Shown in pieces: positions 37,027 through 47,882 of a stretch of 64,000 bases of DNA. How positions within the stretch are numbered: the stretch's first letter is position 1; each line of letters opens with the position of its first letter. The notes beneath the pieces are model-generated. The model was not told the DNA's origin. It did not search any database and saw only the letters and a program-made list of their open reading frames with translations. The translations under genes were made by a program, and so were the position numbers. The stretch lies in NCBI RefSeq assembly GCF_032062135.1, contig NC_092861.1:117561365-117625364 (forward strand), written 5' to 3'. The DNA is from Pyxicephalus adspersus. Its lineage: Eukaryota; Chordata; Amphibia; Anura; Pyxicephalidae.

Positions 37027-38681
37027 CTTAAGGTAAAACAAACATCAATAAATTACTGTCTTCATACAAATGGAAAGAAGGTATAAAATGACACAAGAAC
37101 ATTTTTTGGAATTTCATTAAGTATTCCGCAGCAGTTTTCTGTCCTTAGCCTGAAGGTGGTGATATTGCTATGGAGAGTCTATGGAATTGTGTGTATTTAG
37201 GAACAGAATGAAATGCCACAAGTACAAAGTATAGCAATACAGGTACAGACATTTGACCTACATATGAATTTATTCAATTTTTAATTGTGCACTCCAGGCT
37301 AATGTAAAACAGGTATGGGTCAGCAGGAAGAACCATTGACTGCAGCAGGACACGGATAAATCAAGGGATATATCAGACACCTACAGACAGGGTATTCTTG
37401 TTAAACAAAAAAAAGATAAACTATAAAAGAATATAGGAAGCCCAATAAACAAACCCTCCCCTATGTATACCACCATAAATCCAATGCCATAATATATATA
37501 TGGGAAACATTAATTTCTCTCTCTTTTAGGTTACATCAGCGGTAATGTTTGCTCTTCAGGGTTCTCATTTATCTAGGTCATGGTATACCTTGCAGTGATC
37601 ATTTATAGGTAAACTGTAATGTACTCATCCAAGTGGTTCGTAAAAAAAAAAAGCAGCCAGGAGCCCATTTATAGCAACACAGGTAACCCAGTCACTATGG
37701 AATGTGTCAAAGGAGGTGATGATTTGCCCAAGAGGATGATGGGAGGTGTGAAAGTCTCTGTTTTAATTACATCATCAAATTAAGTGGCAAGCAATGTGGT
37801 GCCATAAAGTTTTGGAATGTGAATCATTCAGGTATCAGTGCTGGAGGTGTAAATGGTTGTGGGTGGGTGATTGATGGTGTCTAAGACCCCCAACCTCTTT
37901 TAGCAGTTTATTGTTTTAGTATGACTGAGGTGACCTATTTCAGTCCTCTTTGTCTAGAAAAAAAAAAAAACACTTTCTTTTGAGGACAGTGAGTATTTTT
38001 TTTTCAATATGATAAAGCTTGGGCAGCAGGAAATACTTTTTTATAACATATAAACGTTTTCCATGACAAAGAAATCAAAGATAAAACAAAATCCCTAAAT
38101 TATTCTTCAGGTTTTCTTTATTTTATGGAGAAAGCATCCTATAAGCAGTCAGGACAAAGGATGCAGAACAAAGATCACATGCAACTAACCTCAAAAAGCT
38201 TTGTCTCCCTTGCAGGATTGAGCTGTGTTTAAACACAGCTTGAAGAAAAGTTTATTTGAGGTTACCTAGGAAGTATAGGCCAAAATCCCATTGTATACAG
38301 CAGCCTGGAAAACATCCAATAGCTTAGAGGGGAAAAAAGTTCTATGTGAATGGATAGCATGTGATTTTGATGTGAAATGAATGTGACTGTGAGAGCCAGG
38401 ATGTATAGTTTTTTTAGTAAAATTGTATCTGCAAAGTAAAAGAACAAATGACTTTACAAGGACAGCTCCAGATTTTAGTATCTGTCCTTGGAACACTTCT
38501 GATATAGCAATATTGCCCATATGAACATTATAGCAAGTATTCTTACAACTTATCTTTCTCTTAAAATATAAGGAGACTTCTCCATTACATTGACATGGGG
38601 GAATTGCATAATGCTCAATAGCATAATATAGACACCCAGTAAACTCGGTAGAGTTTGTGTGTGTACCTATATATATGTATA

Positions 38682-39527
38682 TATTGTAATTGTAGGTTTA
38701 TTGTAGCTGTGAGAGACAGAATAACAACAAAAGAACCCTCAAAAACCCAGCGTTCAAAAGTCAGAGCTTGATGTGCATTGTAATGAGTGAAATAAGTATA
38801 AAGGAATGTTGCCTATGACCCCAAGAACACCATCCCCACCGTCAAACATGAAGGAGAACGCATTACGCTTTTGGGGGTGTTTTTCTGCTAAGGGGACAGG
38901 ACACCTTCACCGCATCGAAGGGATATTGGACGGGGCTATGAACCCTCAAATCTTGGGTGAGCACCTTCTTTCCTCAGCCAAGGCATTGAAAATGGGTCAT
39001 GGATGGGCATTCCAGCATGACAATGACCCAAAACACATGGCCAAGGTAACAAAGGAGTGGCTCAAGAAGAAGCACATAAAGGTCCAGGAGTGGCCTGGCT
39101 AGTCTCCAGACCTTAATCCCATAGAAAATCTGTGAAGGGAGCTGAAGGTTCGAGTTGCCAAACATCAGCCTTGAAACCTTACTGACTTGGAGAGGATCTG
39201 CAAAGGAGAAGAGTGGGACAAAATCCCTCCCGGGTTGTGTGCAAAGCTGGTGGCCAACTACAAGAAACATCTGACCTCTGTGATTGCCAACAAGGGGTTT
39301 GCCACCAAGTAGTCATCTTTTGCGAAGGGATCAAATAGTTATTTCACTCATTACAATGCACATCAAGCTCTGACAATTGAGCACTGGGTTTTTAAGGGTT
39401 CTTTTGTTGTTATTGTGTCTCTCATAGCTACAATAAATCTACCATTACAATTATAGACTGGTCATTTCTTTGTCAGAGGGCAAACGTACAAAATCAGCAG
39501 GGGATCAAATACTTCTTTCCCTCACTG
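38682..39527. mobile_element. Tc1-type transposon, internally deleted, left end lost
   Basis: The right end is CACTG next to TA (39528-39529), and its inner terminal repeat, reversed, matches 38682-38800 over more than 100 bp (AGAGACAGAATAACAACAAA, GAGCTTGATGTGCATTGTAA). The outermost 80 bp or so of the left repeat are missing, and the 5' half of the transposase is deleted next to the left repeat. The terminal CAGTGAGGGAAAGAAGTATT resembles a Tc1 lineage shared by fish and frogs (from memory). Confidence 0.9.
38803..39312 (+). pseudogene. Tc1 transposase pseudogene, C-terminal part
   Basis: The frame holds the second half of the DDE catalytic domain: [18 protein letters not shown], then [10 protein letters not shown] with the second catalytic Asp, and SPDLNPIENL with the last acidic residue. 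It is interrupted by three in-frame stops (just before SPDLNP, where Trp is expected after IENL, and after AKHQP) and ends at TAG 39310-39312. The DNA-binding half is absent. It cannot encode an active transposase. The 98-residue ORF 38806-39102 is simply its longest open segment. Confidence 0.92.
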
Positions 39528-39810
39528 TATTTGAGGGAAATCCGATTAATGGAATGTCATCAATTTGTAAGAAACTCATGGTAATACTATAAGTGATTTG
39601 TTATCCACTCAGTGGACTTATCACAATGTTGTCCCTGAATGTAAAAAGGGGCAACTCATGTGAAGAGCACAAAAGTGTAAAACTTTCCATATTATGGTAT
39701 TTGAATTACCAATTTTTCATAAGTTATTGGGTTGTTCACATTTCTTTTTGCTCAAATGACCATTTTTCCCCCAATTCAATATTACACAATATTAGGACCC
39801 TGCCCAAATA

Positions 39811-40307
39811 CAGGTAGTCCTCGGGTTACATACGAGATAGGAACTGTAGGCTTGTTCTAAGTTGAATTTGTATGCAAGTCAGAGCAGGTACATTATTTTA
39901 ATAAATGTAACTAGGACAGATGTTTGTCTCAACGTATTATTAGGCAGCATGGTGTCAGTTATAGAATCCTCACTGTGAGTTAATCACAAACAAAGCAAGG
40001 GAAAACAAATCTTTATGTAGCCCAGACATGCATTACCTTCTGGAGCAAGCTGTGCTTTGATTTGCAAAAAGAAACAAATGCAGAGTTTGTCGTGGTCACT
40101 AAAGAGTTGCAAGAGCTTAAAGAAGAGCTCAGTCCTTAAGATCACCCACAACCTCAGCTGTGTATAGCAAAATAATTCTTCTGCAAGTCATGCAACCCCC
40201 CCCCCCCCCATTATCAAGCCTTTATCCTGCACACGAGCGAGCAGGAAAGCCCTCTCATATCTAGGAGTCGTACATGTGTCGGATGTCCTTAACTCTGGGA
40301 CTATCTG
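39811..40307. mobile_element. Tigger/mariner-like MITE with TA duplication
   Basis: Starts CAGGTAGTCCTCGGGTTACA next to TA (39809-39810) and ends, reversed, CAGATAGTCCCAGAGTTAAG next to TA (40308-40309). CAGG ends with a TA duplication fit the Tigger branch of Tc1/mariner. The core has no ORF and includes a 14 nt C tract. Confidence 0.8.
40196..40209. repeat. C homopolymer, 14 nt
   Basis: A 14 nt C run inside the Tigger-like MITE. Its length may be a sequencing artefact. Confidence 0.95.
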
Positions 40308-41504
40308 TAATTGAACTTGAAGCGTGAATGTGTTGACATTATGTATGTACTTACATATCTTTCCTTGATAAAGATAAAAATGAACACCAGTATTTAGGCA
40401 TTTTATACACCACGCTCCATTGGGTTTTCAATGAACCATGCATGTGTGCCTAATGCAGAAAATCAGTTTCCTGCACGAGTTGGTAAAGGTGCAATTAATA
40501 AAATACAGAACAATTTCAAAAGAGTTTTAATGGAACACAAGTTGCCCTAAATTAGATCTGTATAAACTTGGCTGTATTCTTTGCTATGCTATGGAATATA
40601 AGTTCAAGGGGAACTTGCTTACTTGTTTTCCAAACTCAGACTAATATATTAACAACCGCTTCCTGACAGATGACAGAACAGTTCAATGAGTTTTGTTGTG
40701 TGATTCATTGTTCCGCTGGCCTTCTACAAACTATGATCCAGCTTCTGTTTTGTTTATAAATCTGGGCAAGGGAAAAGTCCCTTGAGAAGTGGAAAATGAG
40801 ATCACGTTGCATCCAGCAGTGGCACAAACCTATCATTAGCCTGCTCAGTCCTGAGAGTATTCAGGAGCATTGGGTGCAGATGACCCCAAGTCGCTTCCTT
40901 TAATAGGAGCCGGTATTATTACATCTTTCCTTGGTCTGCTGCCCAGAATACCATTATCCTCACTGACCCGATGAGCATATCACCAACATTCCTTATTACT
41001 GGGTCTTTCCACACACTCCTCTAACAATGCTTCTACTTTACGGCTGAGACCACAGATTTATATAATAACAATAAAATCACCAACAAATTTTAAACAAAAC
41101 ATTTCAAATTAGTAAACTGGAAGTTCAAGATTAACACTGCAAAAGGGTAGACACCAGCAATAAAAAAAGGCTTCTCAGAGGTAATTACAAATCCACAATT
41201 CACAATGCATGTTTACAACTATGGTACTCTGCCTACACCTCGAATTTCATTTTGAACGCAGAATAATTAAGATGCCTTGTATGTAAAATTATATCTTTAG
41301 AGCCCTGATGTGGTGCTTTGTTGTTCCGAGGTTCCCCTGCTGAATTCTCCACATTTCTGATCCTAAAGGCTGACAGTGTGTCACATGTGCAAAGAGATTG
41401 CCAAAGCACAAATAGATGAAAAACACAAAGAGAGAAATTGGGAAAATCTGGGAAGTGAATCTTGTGTGGTAAGTATAACTTTACAGATACAAAACCCTAT
41501 TCAC

Positions 41505-41837
41505 TTAAGCTGCATACACAATATTTGTCGTTGGAAAAGATCTTTCACAATCCTTTCCAGCGACAAAGGACTGCACAATGCCTGAACAACGCTGTACATA
41601 CAGCACCATTCTGCTCTATGAAGAGAGGAAGGGGAGCGATGGAGCGGCACCATGTTGCGCGCTCTCCCCCTTCCCCTGCATTAGGATCGTTTGTTATCCA
41701 TTGTCCATAGGTCAGCCAGGACGGTAGGTAATCCGGATGATGGACGACGGGCGCTGTACACACGCCAGATTCTCATCCGATATCCGCCCTGAGCCAATTA
41801 TCGAGCAACAACCATTGGACGTGTGTACGTAGCTTAA
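41505..41837 (+). mobile_element. Hairpin MITE copy 6 with TTAA on both sides
   Basis: TTAA-GCTGCATACACA at 41505 and TGTGTACGTAGC-TTAA ending at 41837. This copy gives the best case that the family inserts at TTAA, as piggyBac and Kolobok elements do. It carries the stem GTCGTTGGAAAAGATC and the GACGATGGACGAC-type block in the usual order. Confidence 0.9.
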
Positions 41838-41919
41838 GAGGTATCATTGTTAAAGCACATTTTTTAAATTACCTTATAATAATGTGATGAAATTATTATT
41901 TTTTTTTGTTGTCTTGCCG

Positions 41920-41936
41920 CCCCCCCCCCCCCCCCC
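41920..41936. repeat. C homopolymer, 17 nt
   Basis: A 17 nt C run preceded by T-rich sequence. Likely unstable, and its exact length is unreliable. Confidence 0.95.
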
Positions 41937-42585
41937 TTCCTGGTCAGATTACAATTCAACTTCCTCCAAGAGATATAATTATACCATCAATATACAATCA
42001 TTACATAAAGCCAATCATCAGTGATAAACTCATATAACAGAATGAGACAAGAAGCCATACTACTACGTAGATCTGGGTTAACAATATTGGCACTATAATT
42101 GATTGCATTTAATTCAAACACATGAGACAGATTTCAGACTTGTTGCATTCTGCTGTATATGATAATATGGCTACTATCAATATAATTATATGACAGGTTC
42201 AAGGATAAATGTATGCCACCGAATAAGTACAGGACTTGGGTTTATTAACCCAACAAAACTAGACAAAATTATAAATCAGCAGTTATGCAGAATACAGCTA
42301 CAAAGCTATAGTGACTTTAAAAGGTTTGTATTTGTCTACTGTTCAAATTTTTGCCTTTATACATAGATGAAACCTGGCCATTCCATTGCAGGATCTCCTT
42401 GTATAATGAGTCTTCCCAAATAATGAACCTACTGTTATGAAGAAGGAGGACTATGTAACTTTTATGTTGGTTTTTGGTAAAGCTTGAAGAGAACATCATG
42501 GCTACCACTTCAACAACAAGAACCATCCCATCCCAGTGCAGTCACATACCATGCAAATATGCCGGGCCAATACTTGACAAGCAAA

Positions 42586-42777
42586 GACCTGATTTATTAA
42601 AGCTTTCTTCAGTAAAACTGAATAATCTAGAAAACCTGGAAAAGATTTCTTTCTTCATTTGCTGTTTGGTAGCAAATGTTTTCAATTCTGGAGCAGATTC
42701 ATTCCAGGTTTGCTGGATCACTCAGCTTCACTGAGTGTATCCTCTCCAGCCTTGAAGAGCTTTAATAGATCAGGCCC
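42586..42777. mobile_element. Palindromic MITE, copy with CCTGATTTATTAAAGC ends
   Basis: ACCTGATTTATTAAAGCTTT at the left and its inverted counterpart GCTTTAATAGATCAGGCCC at the right. The core reads TCATTCCAGGTTTGCTGGAT and TTCACTGAGTGTATCCTC. The whole element is close to a palindrome about a centre near AGCAAATGTTTTC. Confidence 0.85.
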
Positions 42778-42964
42778 AAAGTGTCTGCCTTCTGCTTTTA
42801 CAGCTACCTGCCAAAACAATGTGGATATCCCTCTTCTCTTTTTAGAACCTTGACTGGTGGACTGTAAAGTTCTATCACGGTTCTGCCAGTGGTCATCAAT
42901 CCAACAGCTCAAGGGATGATGGACACTTGTGTGGAGTAGCCCACAATTACCACACTGAATTGAG

Positions 42965-43301
42965 TAAAGCTACGTACACACGTCAGATTTTTATCGCCCG
43001 ATAATCGGCATCGGCCAATTATCGGGCAAAAATCTGCCGTGTGTACAGTCGGTGTCGTCCATCGTCCGGACGACCGACCTGCCGGATCCACGGACGATGG
43101 ACGACAGCCGATCGTAATGAAAGTGAAGGGGAGAGCGCGCAGCAGGGTGCCGCTCCGTCGCTCTCCCCCTCCCCTCTCCATAGAGCATGAACGGTACTGT
43201 ATGTACAGCACCGTTCATGCATCGTGCACTCCCTTGTCGTTGGAAAGGATCGTGAAAGATCCTTTCCAACGACAAAAATTGGCAGTGTGTACGCAGCTTT
43301 A
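42965..43301 (-). mobile_element. Hairpin MITE copy 7, best preserved
   Basis: The ends are TAAAGCTACGTACACACG and CGTGTGTACGCAGCTTTA-like, inverted. Four hairpins lie in series: 42984-43036, 43054-43105 (15 bp perfect arms), 43185-43220 (one mismatch) and 43234-43275 (18 bp perfect arms, 6 nt loop). Opposite orientation to copies 1, 2 and 6. Because each hairpin reads almost the same on both strands, ORFs appear in several frames on both strands, and none is a gene. Confidence 0.92.
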
Positions 43302-43502
43302 GATCATCAAATCATCTGTCAAATCATCGGTCATGTGCCTTCCCCTTACAGAAGCACCGATCTATCAAAATATCAAATCAATTAGGAAGAGCAGGCAACT
43401 TACCCGGGTAAGAGGCATTACCTAAGAAAACATAATGAACAACAAATGTCTCATCTGGTCATAAAGTAATCTCCAATTGTTTACAGATGGGGCGTGGTTT
43501 TT

Positions 43503-43715
43503 TTTAAAGCTCTCCAAGGCTGGAGTAAATACACTTTCATCAGTGAAGCTGGGTGATCCAGCAAACCTGGAATGGATTTCTTCAAAGTGATTTGCTGTTT
43601 GTTAGCAAATGTTTTGAATTATGTACCAGATCCATTCTAGATTTGCTGGATCACCCAGCTTCACCAATGAAACTGTATCTACTCCAGCCTTGAAAAGCAT
43701 TAATAAATCAGGCCC
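43503..43715. mobile_element. Palindromic MITE, near-complete copy
   Basis: TTTAAAGCTCTCCAAGGCTG at the left, GCATTAATAAATCAGGCCC at the right. The halves CTTCATCAGTGAAGCTGGGT-GATCCAGCAAACCTGG and its inverted form ATTTGCTGGATCACCCAGCT are both present. Lies 200 bp from hairpin MITE copy 7. Confidence 0.88.
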
Positions 43716-44321
43716 ATAGAATCCAATTTGCTATAAAGTGTAATAGCAGCTAATTACACCTCAAAGACCAATAGGAAGAGAAATCAGCTCAAGATCTAAT
43801 ATGTTCAGAATCCTGGTAATGTTAACCCAGCTATGAATTACAAGCCCCATTAGGAATGCATAGCGAGATTCTGATGTGCAGGGACAGTCCCTGTTTTCAC
43901 AGACTGTTCCCTAAAAGAATGTGCTTATGTTTAATCGTTTTCATTCCCACTGACCATCTGCTTAATATTTGCTCTTTTTGCTTATGCTGCTTGTCATTTT
44001 TAATGAATTATCTGTGTTATCACAGAACAAAGCAGTGTAAAGTGCAGCTTAAAGTTACAAGCTGTCTGTGTACTTGCCCCCTCTGCTAACTAAGGAACAT
44101 TTTTGTATTTATTTTCAAAAAATTAGTTAAAAAACAGAGAACAGATATGGATAAAGATATATACTTTGCAAGACCAATAGTGTTCCACAAAGCAAATTCT
44201 AATAGCAATCAAGGTAATACCGTGTTTCCCCGAAAAAAAGACACTGTCTTATATTTTTTTTGGCTCCCAAAAACACACTAGGTCTTATTTTCAGGGGATG
44301 TCTTATTTTTCCATGAAGAAG

Positions 44322-44936
44322 NNNNNNNNNNNNNNNNNNNNNNNNNNNNNNNNNNNNNNNNNNNNNNNNNNNNNNNNNNNNNNNNNNNNNNNNNNNNNNN
44401 NNNNNNNNNNNNNNNNNNNNNNNNNNNNNNNNNNNNNNNNNNNNNNNNNNNNNNNNNNNNNNNNNNNNNNNNNNNNNNNNNNNNNNNNNNNNNNNNNNNN
44501 NNNNNNNNNNNNNNNNNNNNNNNNNNNNNNNNNNNNNNNNNNNNNNNNNNNNNNNNNNNNNNNNNNNNNNNNNNNNNNNNNNNNNNNNNNNNNNNNNNNN
44601 NNNNNNNNNNNNNNNNNNNNNNNNNNNNNNNNNNNNNNNNNNNNNNNNNNNNNNNNNNNNNNNNNNNNNNNNNNNNNNNNNNNNNNNNNNNNNNNNNNNN
44701 NNNNNNNNNNNNNNNNNNNNNNNNNNNNNNNNNNNNNNNNNNNNNNNNNNNNNNNNNNNNNNNNNNNNNNNNNNNNNNNNNNNNNNNNNNNNNNNNNNNN
44801 NNNNNNNNNNNNNNNNNNNNNNNNNNNNNNNNNNNNNNNNNNNNNNNNNNNNNNNNNNNNNNNNNNNNNNNNNNNNNNNNNNNNNNNNNNNNNNNNNNNN
44901 NNNNNNNNNNNNNNNNNNNNNNNNNNNNNNNNNNNN
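44322..44936. other. Assembly gap, 615 N
   Basis: A run of N inside the mariner-like element, flanked by its repeats. An assembler probably collapsed or failed on the tandem repeats, so the real length is unknown. Confidence 1.
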
Positions 44937-44963
44937 TATGCTTTTATTTTCTTTTTCTCCTAG

Positions 44964-45125
44964 GTCTTATTTTCGGGGTAGGTCTTATATTAGGGCAGGT
45001 TTACAAAATAGTGCTAGGTCTTACTTTCGGGGTAGGTCTTATTTTCGGGGTAGGTCTTATATTAGGGCAGGTTTACAAAATAGTGCTAGGTCTTACTTTC
45101 GGGGTAGGTCTTATTTTCGGGGAAA
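44964..45125. repeat. 72 bp tandem repeat, two copies plus partial
   Basis: The unit is built from an 18 bp subunit AGGTCTTATTTTCGGGGT, a 36 bp middle with TTACAAAATAGTGCT, and a variant of the 18 bp subunit (TTACTTTCGGGGT). The two full copies appear identical, so the duplication is recent. Confidence 0.9.
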
Positions 45126-45888
45126 CACGGTACAAACAGTGTATAGAAGCAAAGTGGTAAACCGACTATCACATTTACTAGCACACTGCACTACAGCTAT
45201 TTCCTCTTAGCTGTGAATTCAGTTAGGTAAAAAGTCAATCAGATTTGACTATGTAATACCCAAAGCTGGAAGACCAGACAACAGATGGCAGACTTCATTT
45301 CTCAGCATCTCTGTATTACAAAGGAAACTATGTGTGTGCATAAGGAGGTAGTCAAATAAAGTAGTCAGTCACTGTAGGACCTCAGTCTGGTAACTTGAAA
45401 GTATTAATGGTTCACCTCACCAGCTTAAACAGGCCATGAAAACTAGAACATTCTAATAGAAAACAACATCAGTTGGCCCCTCATACAAAATCTCCATGGA
45501 TAATCCAACAAGGAGCAGCTCTGGAAAGGCCATAGATTGTGCTGCCTTCTCAGCTCAACTCTCCATCATTTTATTGACAATCCAATGCAAGAAGCTGTCC
45601 CATCAAGCAGCTACAACTGTTCCTGCCAGAGCTGCTTTCATGCAGAGGACTAGATTCTAGCAGGGTACTGATATTCAGATAAATATGAAATAGTACATAA
45701 TAGTGCATAAATAGTACATAATACTATTATGCATCCTCAAGGCCACAAGGTAGGCAGACACAGAGGTGTTGTTGTTTTAGCTTATACACAATGCACAATA
45801 CCAAAACACTGTTCATGTATAGCAATAGAACCATTGAACAAAGCAATCAGTCTCAAAACATCAAAAATAAATGCAGTGATCTGCCCAG

Positions 45889-46045
45889 CTTTTTTTTAGC
45901 AGGGTGCACCACTCGGCACTTTTCAGTAACCACCCAGCTGTTTTGGGTGATTACTGAATAGTTGGGTCGCAATAAAGGGGCTGCCACCCACCTACAGTTT
46001 CTTCCCACCCATCCTAAAAAAGAATTCTGAGATGAACACTGAAAT
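45889..46045 (+). repeat. Unassigned dispersed repeat, copy 2 of 3
   Basis: GATCTGCCCAGCTTTTTTTA, CAGGGTGCACCACTCGGCAC, CAGTAACCACCCAGCTG, AGTTGGGTCGCAATAAAGG and TACAGTTTCTTCCCACCC. The most complete of three copies. It starts and ends with CAGTG-like inverted ends but no duplication was found. Confidence 0.65.
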
Positions 46046-46421
46046 GTATAAAATTAAAATTTATGAGCAGTGGTGACTAAAAACAAACAAACAAAAAAAA
46101 AAAAGATTCAGATGAAAGAAGGAGAAATTAAAGGGAAAGGAGAACTTAACTGTCCCAACCCATCCCGGACCCAATGAAGCACAACCCTACCTGTAATACC
46201 TGGTTTAACCCTCCTTCCAAACCTAAATATATAACAAACAGCTGTACAACCTTTTTTCTGTATCACACCCTGCCTATAACCGAGACTTTACTTTTGCAAG
46301 GACCAAATCTTTTTATGGAAACATAACTAGTGATGTGTAAACAAAGCATCCAGAAATACTTAATTGTTGTATTTCCTTCCAAACTGTTTTCTCGTTACCG
46401 TAAAAGAAATTCAAATCTTAC

Positions 46422-46494
46422 CTGCTGATGCAGTAGAACGCAACAAGTCTGAAGAGGTCTGCAAAGCTGATTCCAGAGCCTTCCAAGGAAAAAG
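46422..46494 (-). CDS. RIN2: RIN2 coding exon c: SH2 domain, small exon
   Basis: This 73 nt exon is too short to stand out as an ORF and was found by continuing the RIN2 frame. The acceptor is CTCCAG (46500-46495) and the donor GTAAGA (46421-46416). Joined to the single base left by the previous exon, it reads T-FSLEGSGISFADLFRL, then VAFYCIS and the first two bases of an Arg codon. This matches the second half of the RIN2 SH2 domain. It leaves in phase 2, exactly as the next exon needs. The reading frame often drawn across this stretch (46411-46599) is a different frame and is not coding. Confidence 0.95.
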
Positions 46495-47490
46495 CTGGAG
46501 AGACAAAAGATAATAGTCACCATGTAAGACCACAAACACTATGAGGTTAAATCTGATCCTGGTGTTTTTCTGCAGAGAGTAAGCAGTAATGTTTTGCAAC
46601 TATCAAACAAAGCAGTGTTCTCCTAATTGAAAACAACTGTGTCGGGGGCATTTCTTTGCCAAGACAGCAATTCAGCTAAATATACGGAGCCTGGAAGTTT
46701 AGTCCTTTTCCTCATTCCAGGAACATGTACTCATCCACAACAAATGGGTCAAAACAGATCCGAGTTGCACAATATAAAAGTAACAAAACAAAACAAAAGC
46801 CCTCACATGATTCTCTGAACAGTCTTCTGTCTTTCACTGAAGTTTACTATTAGTAGTATTCCTTCCTGTTGGGTTTATCATCAATACCTTCAATATTATT
46901 GCTTTTTCTTCTCAAGGACTCCTTCCACTAGGGGAAATTTAATAAATTAAATCTGTTCTCTATCACTGCTAAAAAAAAAACCCACGTTAAAGATGCTTTT
47001 TTCCCCTCTTTTAAACTTTCCTCTTTTTACAGAAGGGCAAACTGCAAACCATCCTATACCTGATTTTTGGCATAAGAAAATCCCCAAACAGTGGGGTCCT
47101 TCTTTAGTATAGAAATCACTGCCTTTGCAACTTATACACTACCCAATGGCTGTCCAGATGCAGGTGGCCTTTCAGAATGTTGAAACTGCAGATGCCATTA
47201 AAAGAGGACTTTTGGGGATCTGGCTGGCATTGAGCTGGCATGGCCCATCATTAGATCGAGTGATTCCTGCATAGTTAGGCTCCATAGACATCTTTGGTGT
47301 CTAGAAGGATCTATGGAGCTTTATTAAGCAGGATTCTGGAAGAAGGAAGCCACAGACACCACATTCTAAGAATAAATGTGTGGAGAGAGAAGGGCAGGTA
47401 AGAGTAGAGAGGGACACAGTATAACTTTGTTCAAAAGTACAGTTATCCTTTAAGATATATATGTCCTTCACACAAACCTTCAAAGTAATT

Positions 47491-47681
47491 AGATAAAGCA
47501 CTCCAAGACTGGAGAAGATAAACTATAATAGGAATAAGTGTGAGTGATCCAGAAAACCTGGAATTGATTTCCTAAAAATCATTTACTAATAGCTGGTTTT
47601 CAATCCTGGACCAGATCTATTCCAGGTTTGCCCATAATGGTCTATTATATAAATCCAGTCCTTGAATTATTAAATCAGGCC
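47491..47681. mobile_element. Palindromic MITE, diverged copy
   Basis: AAGCACTCCAAGACTGGAG at the left, TTCCAGGTTTGCC and GAATTATTAAATCAGGCC at the right. Same family as 43503-43715 but more decayed. Confidence 0.75.
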
Positions 47682-47723
47682 GATTATGTTTAGTAAAACA
47701 TCCCCAATCACTAACAAATGTAG

Positions 47724-47882
47724 CAGTAGTTGCCAACCGTATGGGGAACATGGGGAACATGGTACACAACTCTGGCCAGTGCGCCCCCCCTAAACAAGCT
47801 CCTTTTCCTGACTCTGCTTGGAGGCACACCGGCCAGAGCTGCGGACCACCAAAGTTTTCCCACAGACCGTTGGCAACCGCTG
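47724..47882. mobile_element. hAT relic related to 36409-36633
   Basis: The ends are CAGTAGTTGCCAACCG and (reversed) CAGCGGTTGCCAACGG. The core has TCTGGCCAGTGCGCCCCCC and CTCCTTTTCCTGAC, shared with the precise insertion at 36409. The flanking 8-mers do not match, so it is old or its end has been altered. Confidence 0.7.

Larger units (their letters stand above)
44220..45130. mobile_element. Mariner-like element with internal tandem repeats, gap inside
   Basis: The inverted ends are CCGTGTTTCCCCGAAAA and TTTTCGGGGAAACACGG, exact over 17 bp, flanked by TA on each side (44218-44219 and 45131-45132). From 44964 a 72 bp unit containing AGGTCTTATTTTCGGGGT is repeated twice and followed by a partial unit. 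615 bases inside are unknown. The RSYFRGRSY peptide repeat that appears when this is translated is not a protein. Confidence 0.88.
37027..46421 (-). other. RIN2: RIN2 intron c-d
   Basis: A 9.4 kb GT-AG intron, the most repeat-dense part of the gene. It has a Tc1 relic, a Tigger-like MITE, two hairpin MITEs, two palindromic MITEs, the gap-interrupted mariner-like element and an unassigned repeat at 45889-46045. About 37030-38680 shows only simple A/T-rich DNA. Confidence 0.85.

Noticed and set aside
44298..44963. Long plus-strand ORF
   Set aside because: Almost wholly composed of unknown bases from the assembly gap.
44964..45125. CRISPR-like array
   Set aside because: Only two units plus a partial, no unique spacers, in vertebrate DNA inside a transposon.
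44938..45210. Repeat protein with RSYFRGRSY units
   Set aside because: Translation of the 72 bp DNA tandem repeat in a mariner-like element, with no start context or conserved domain.
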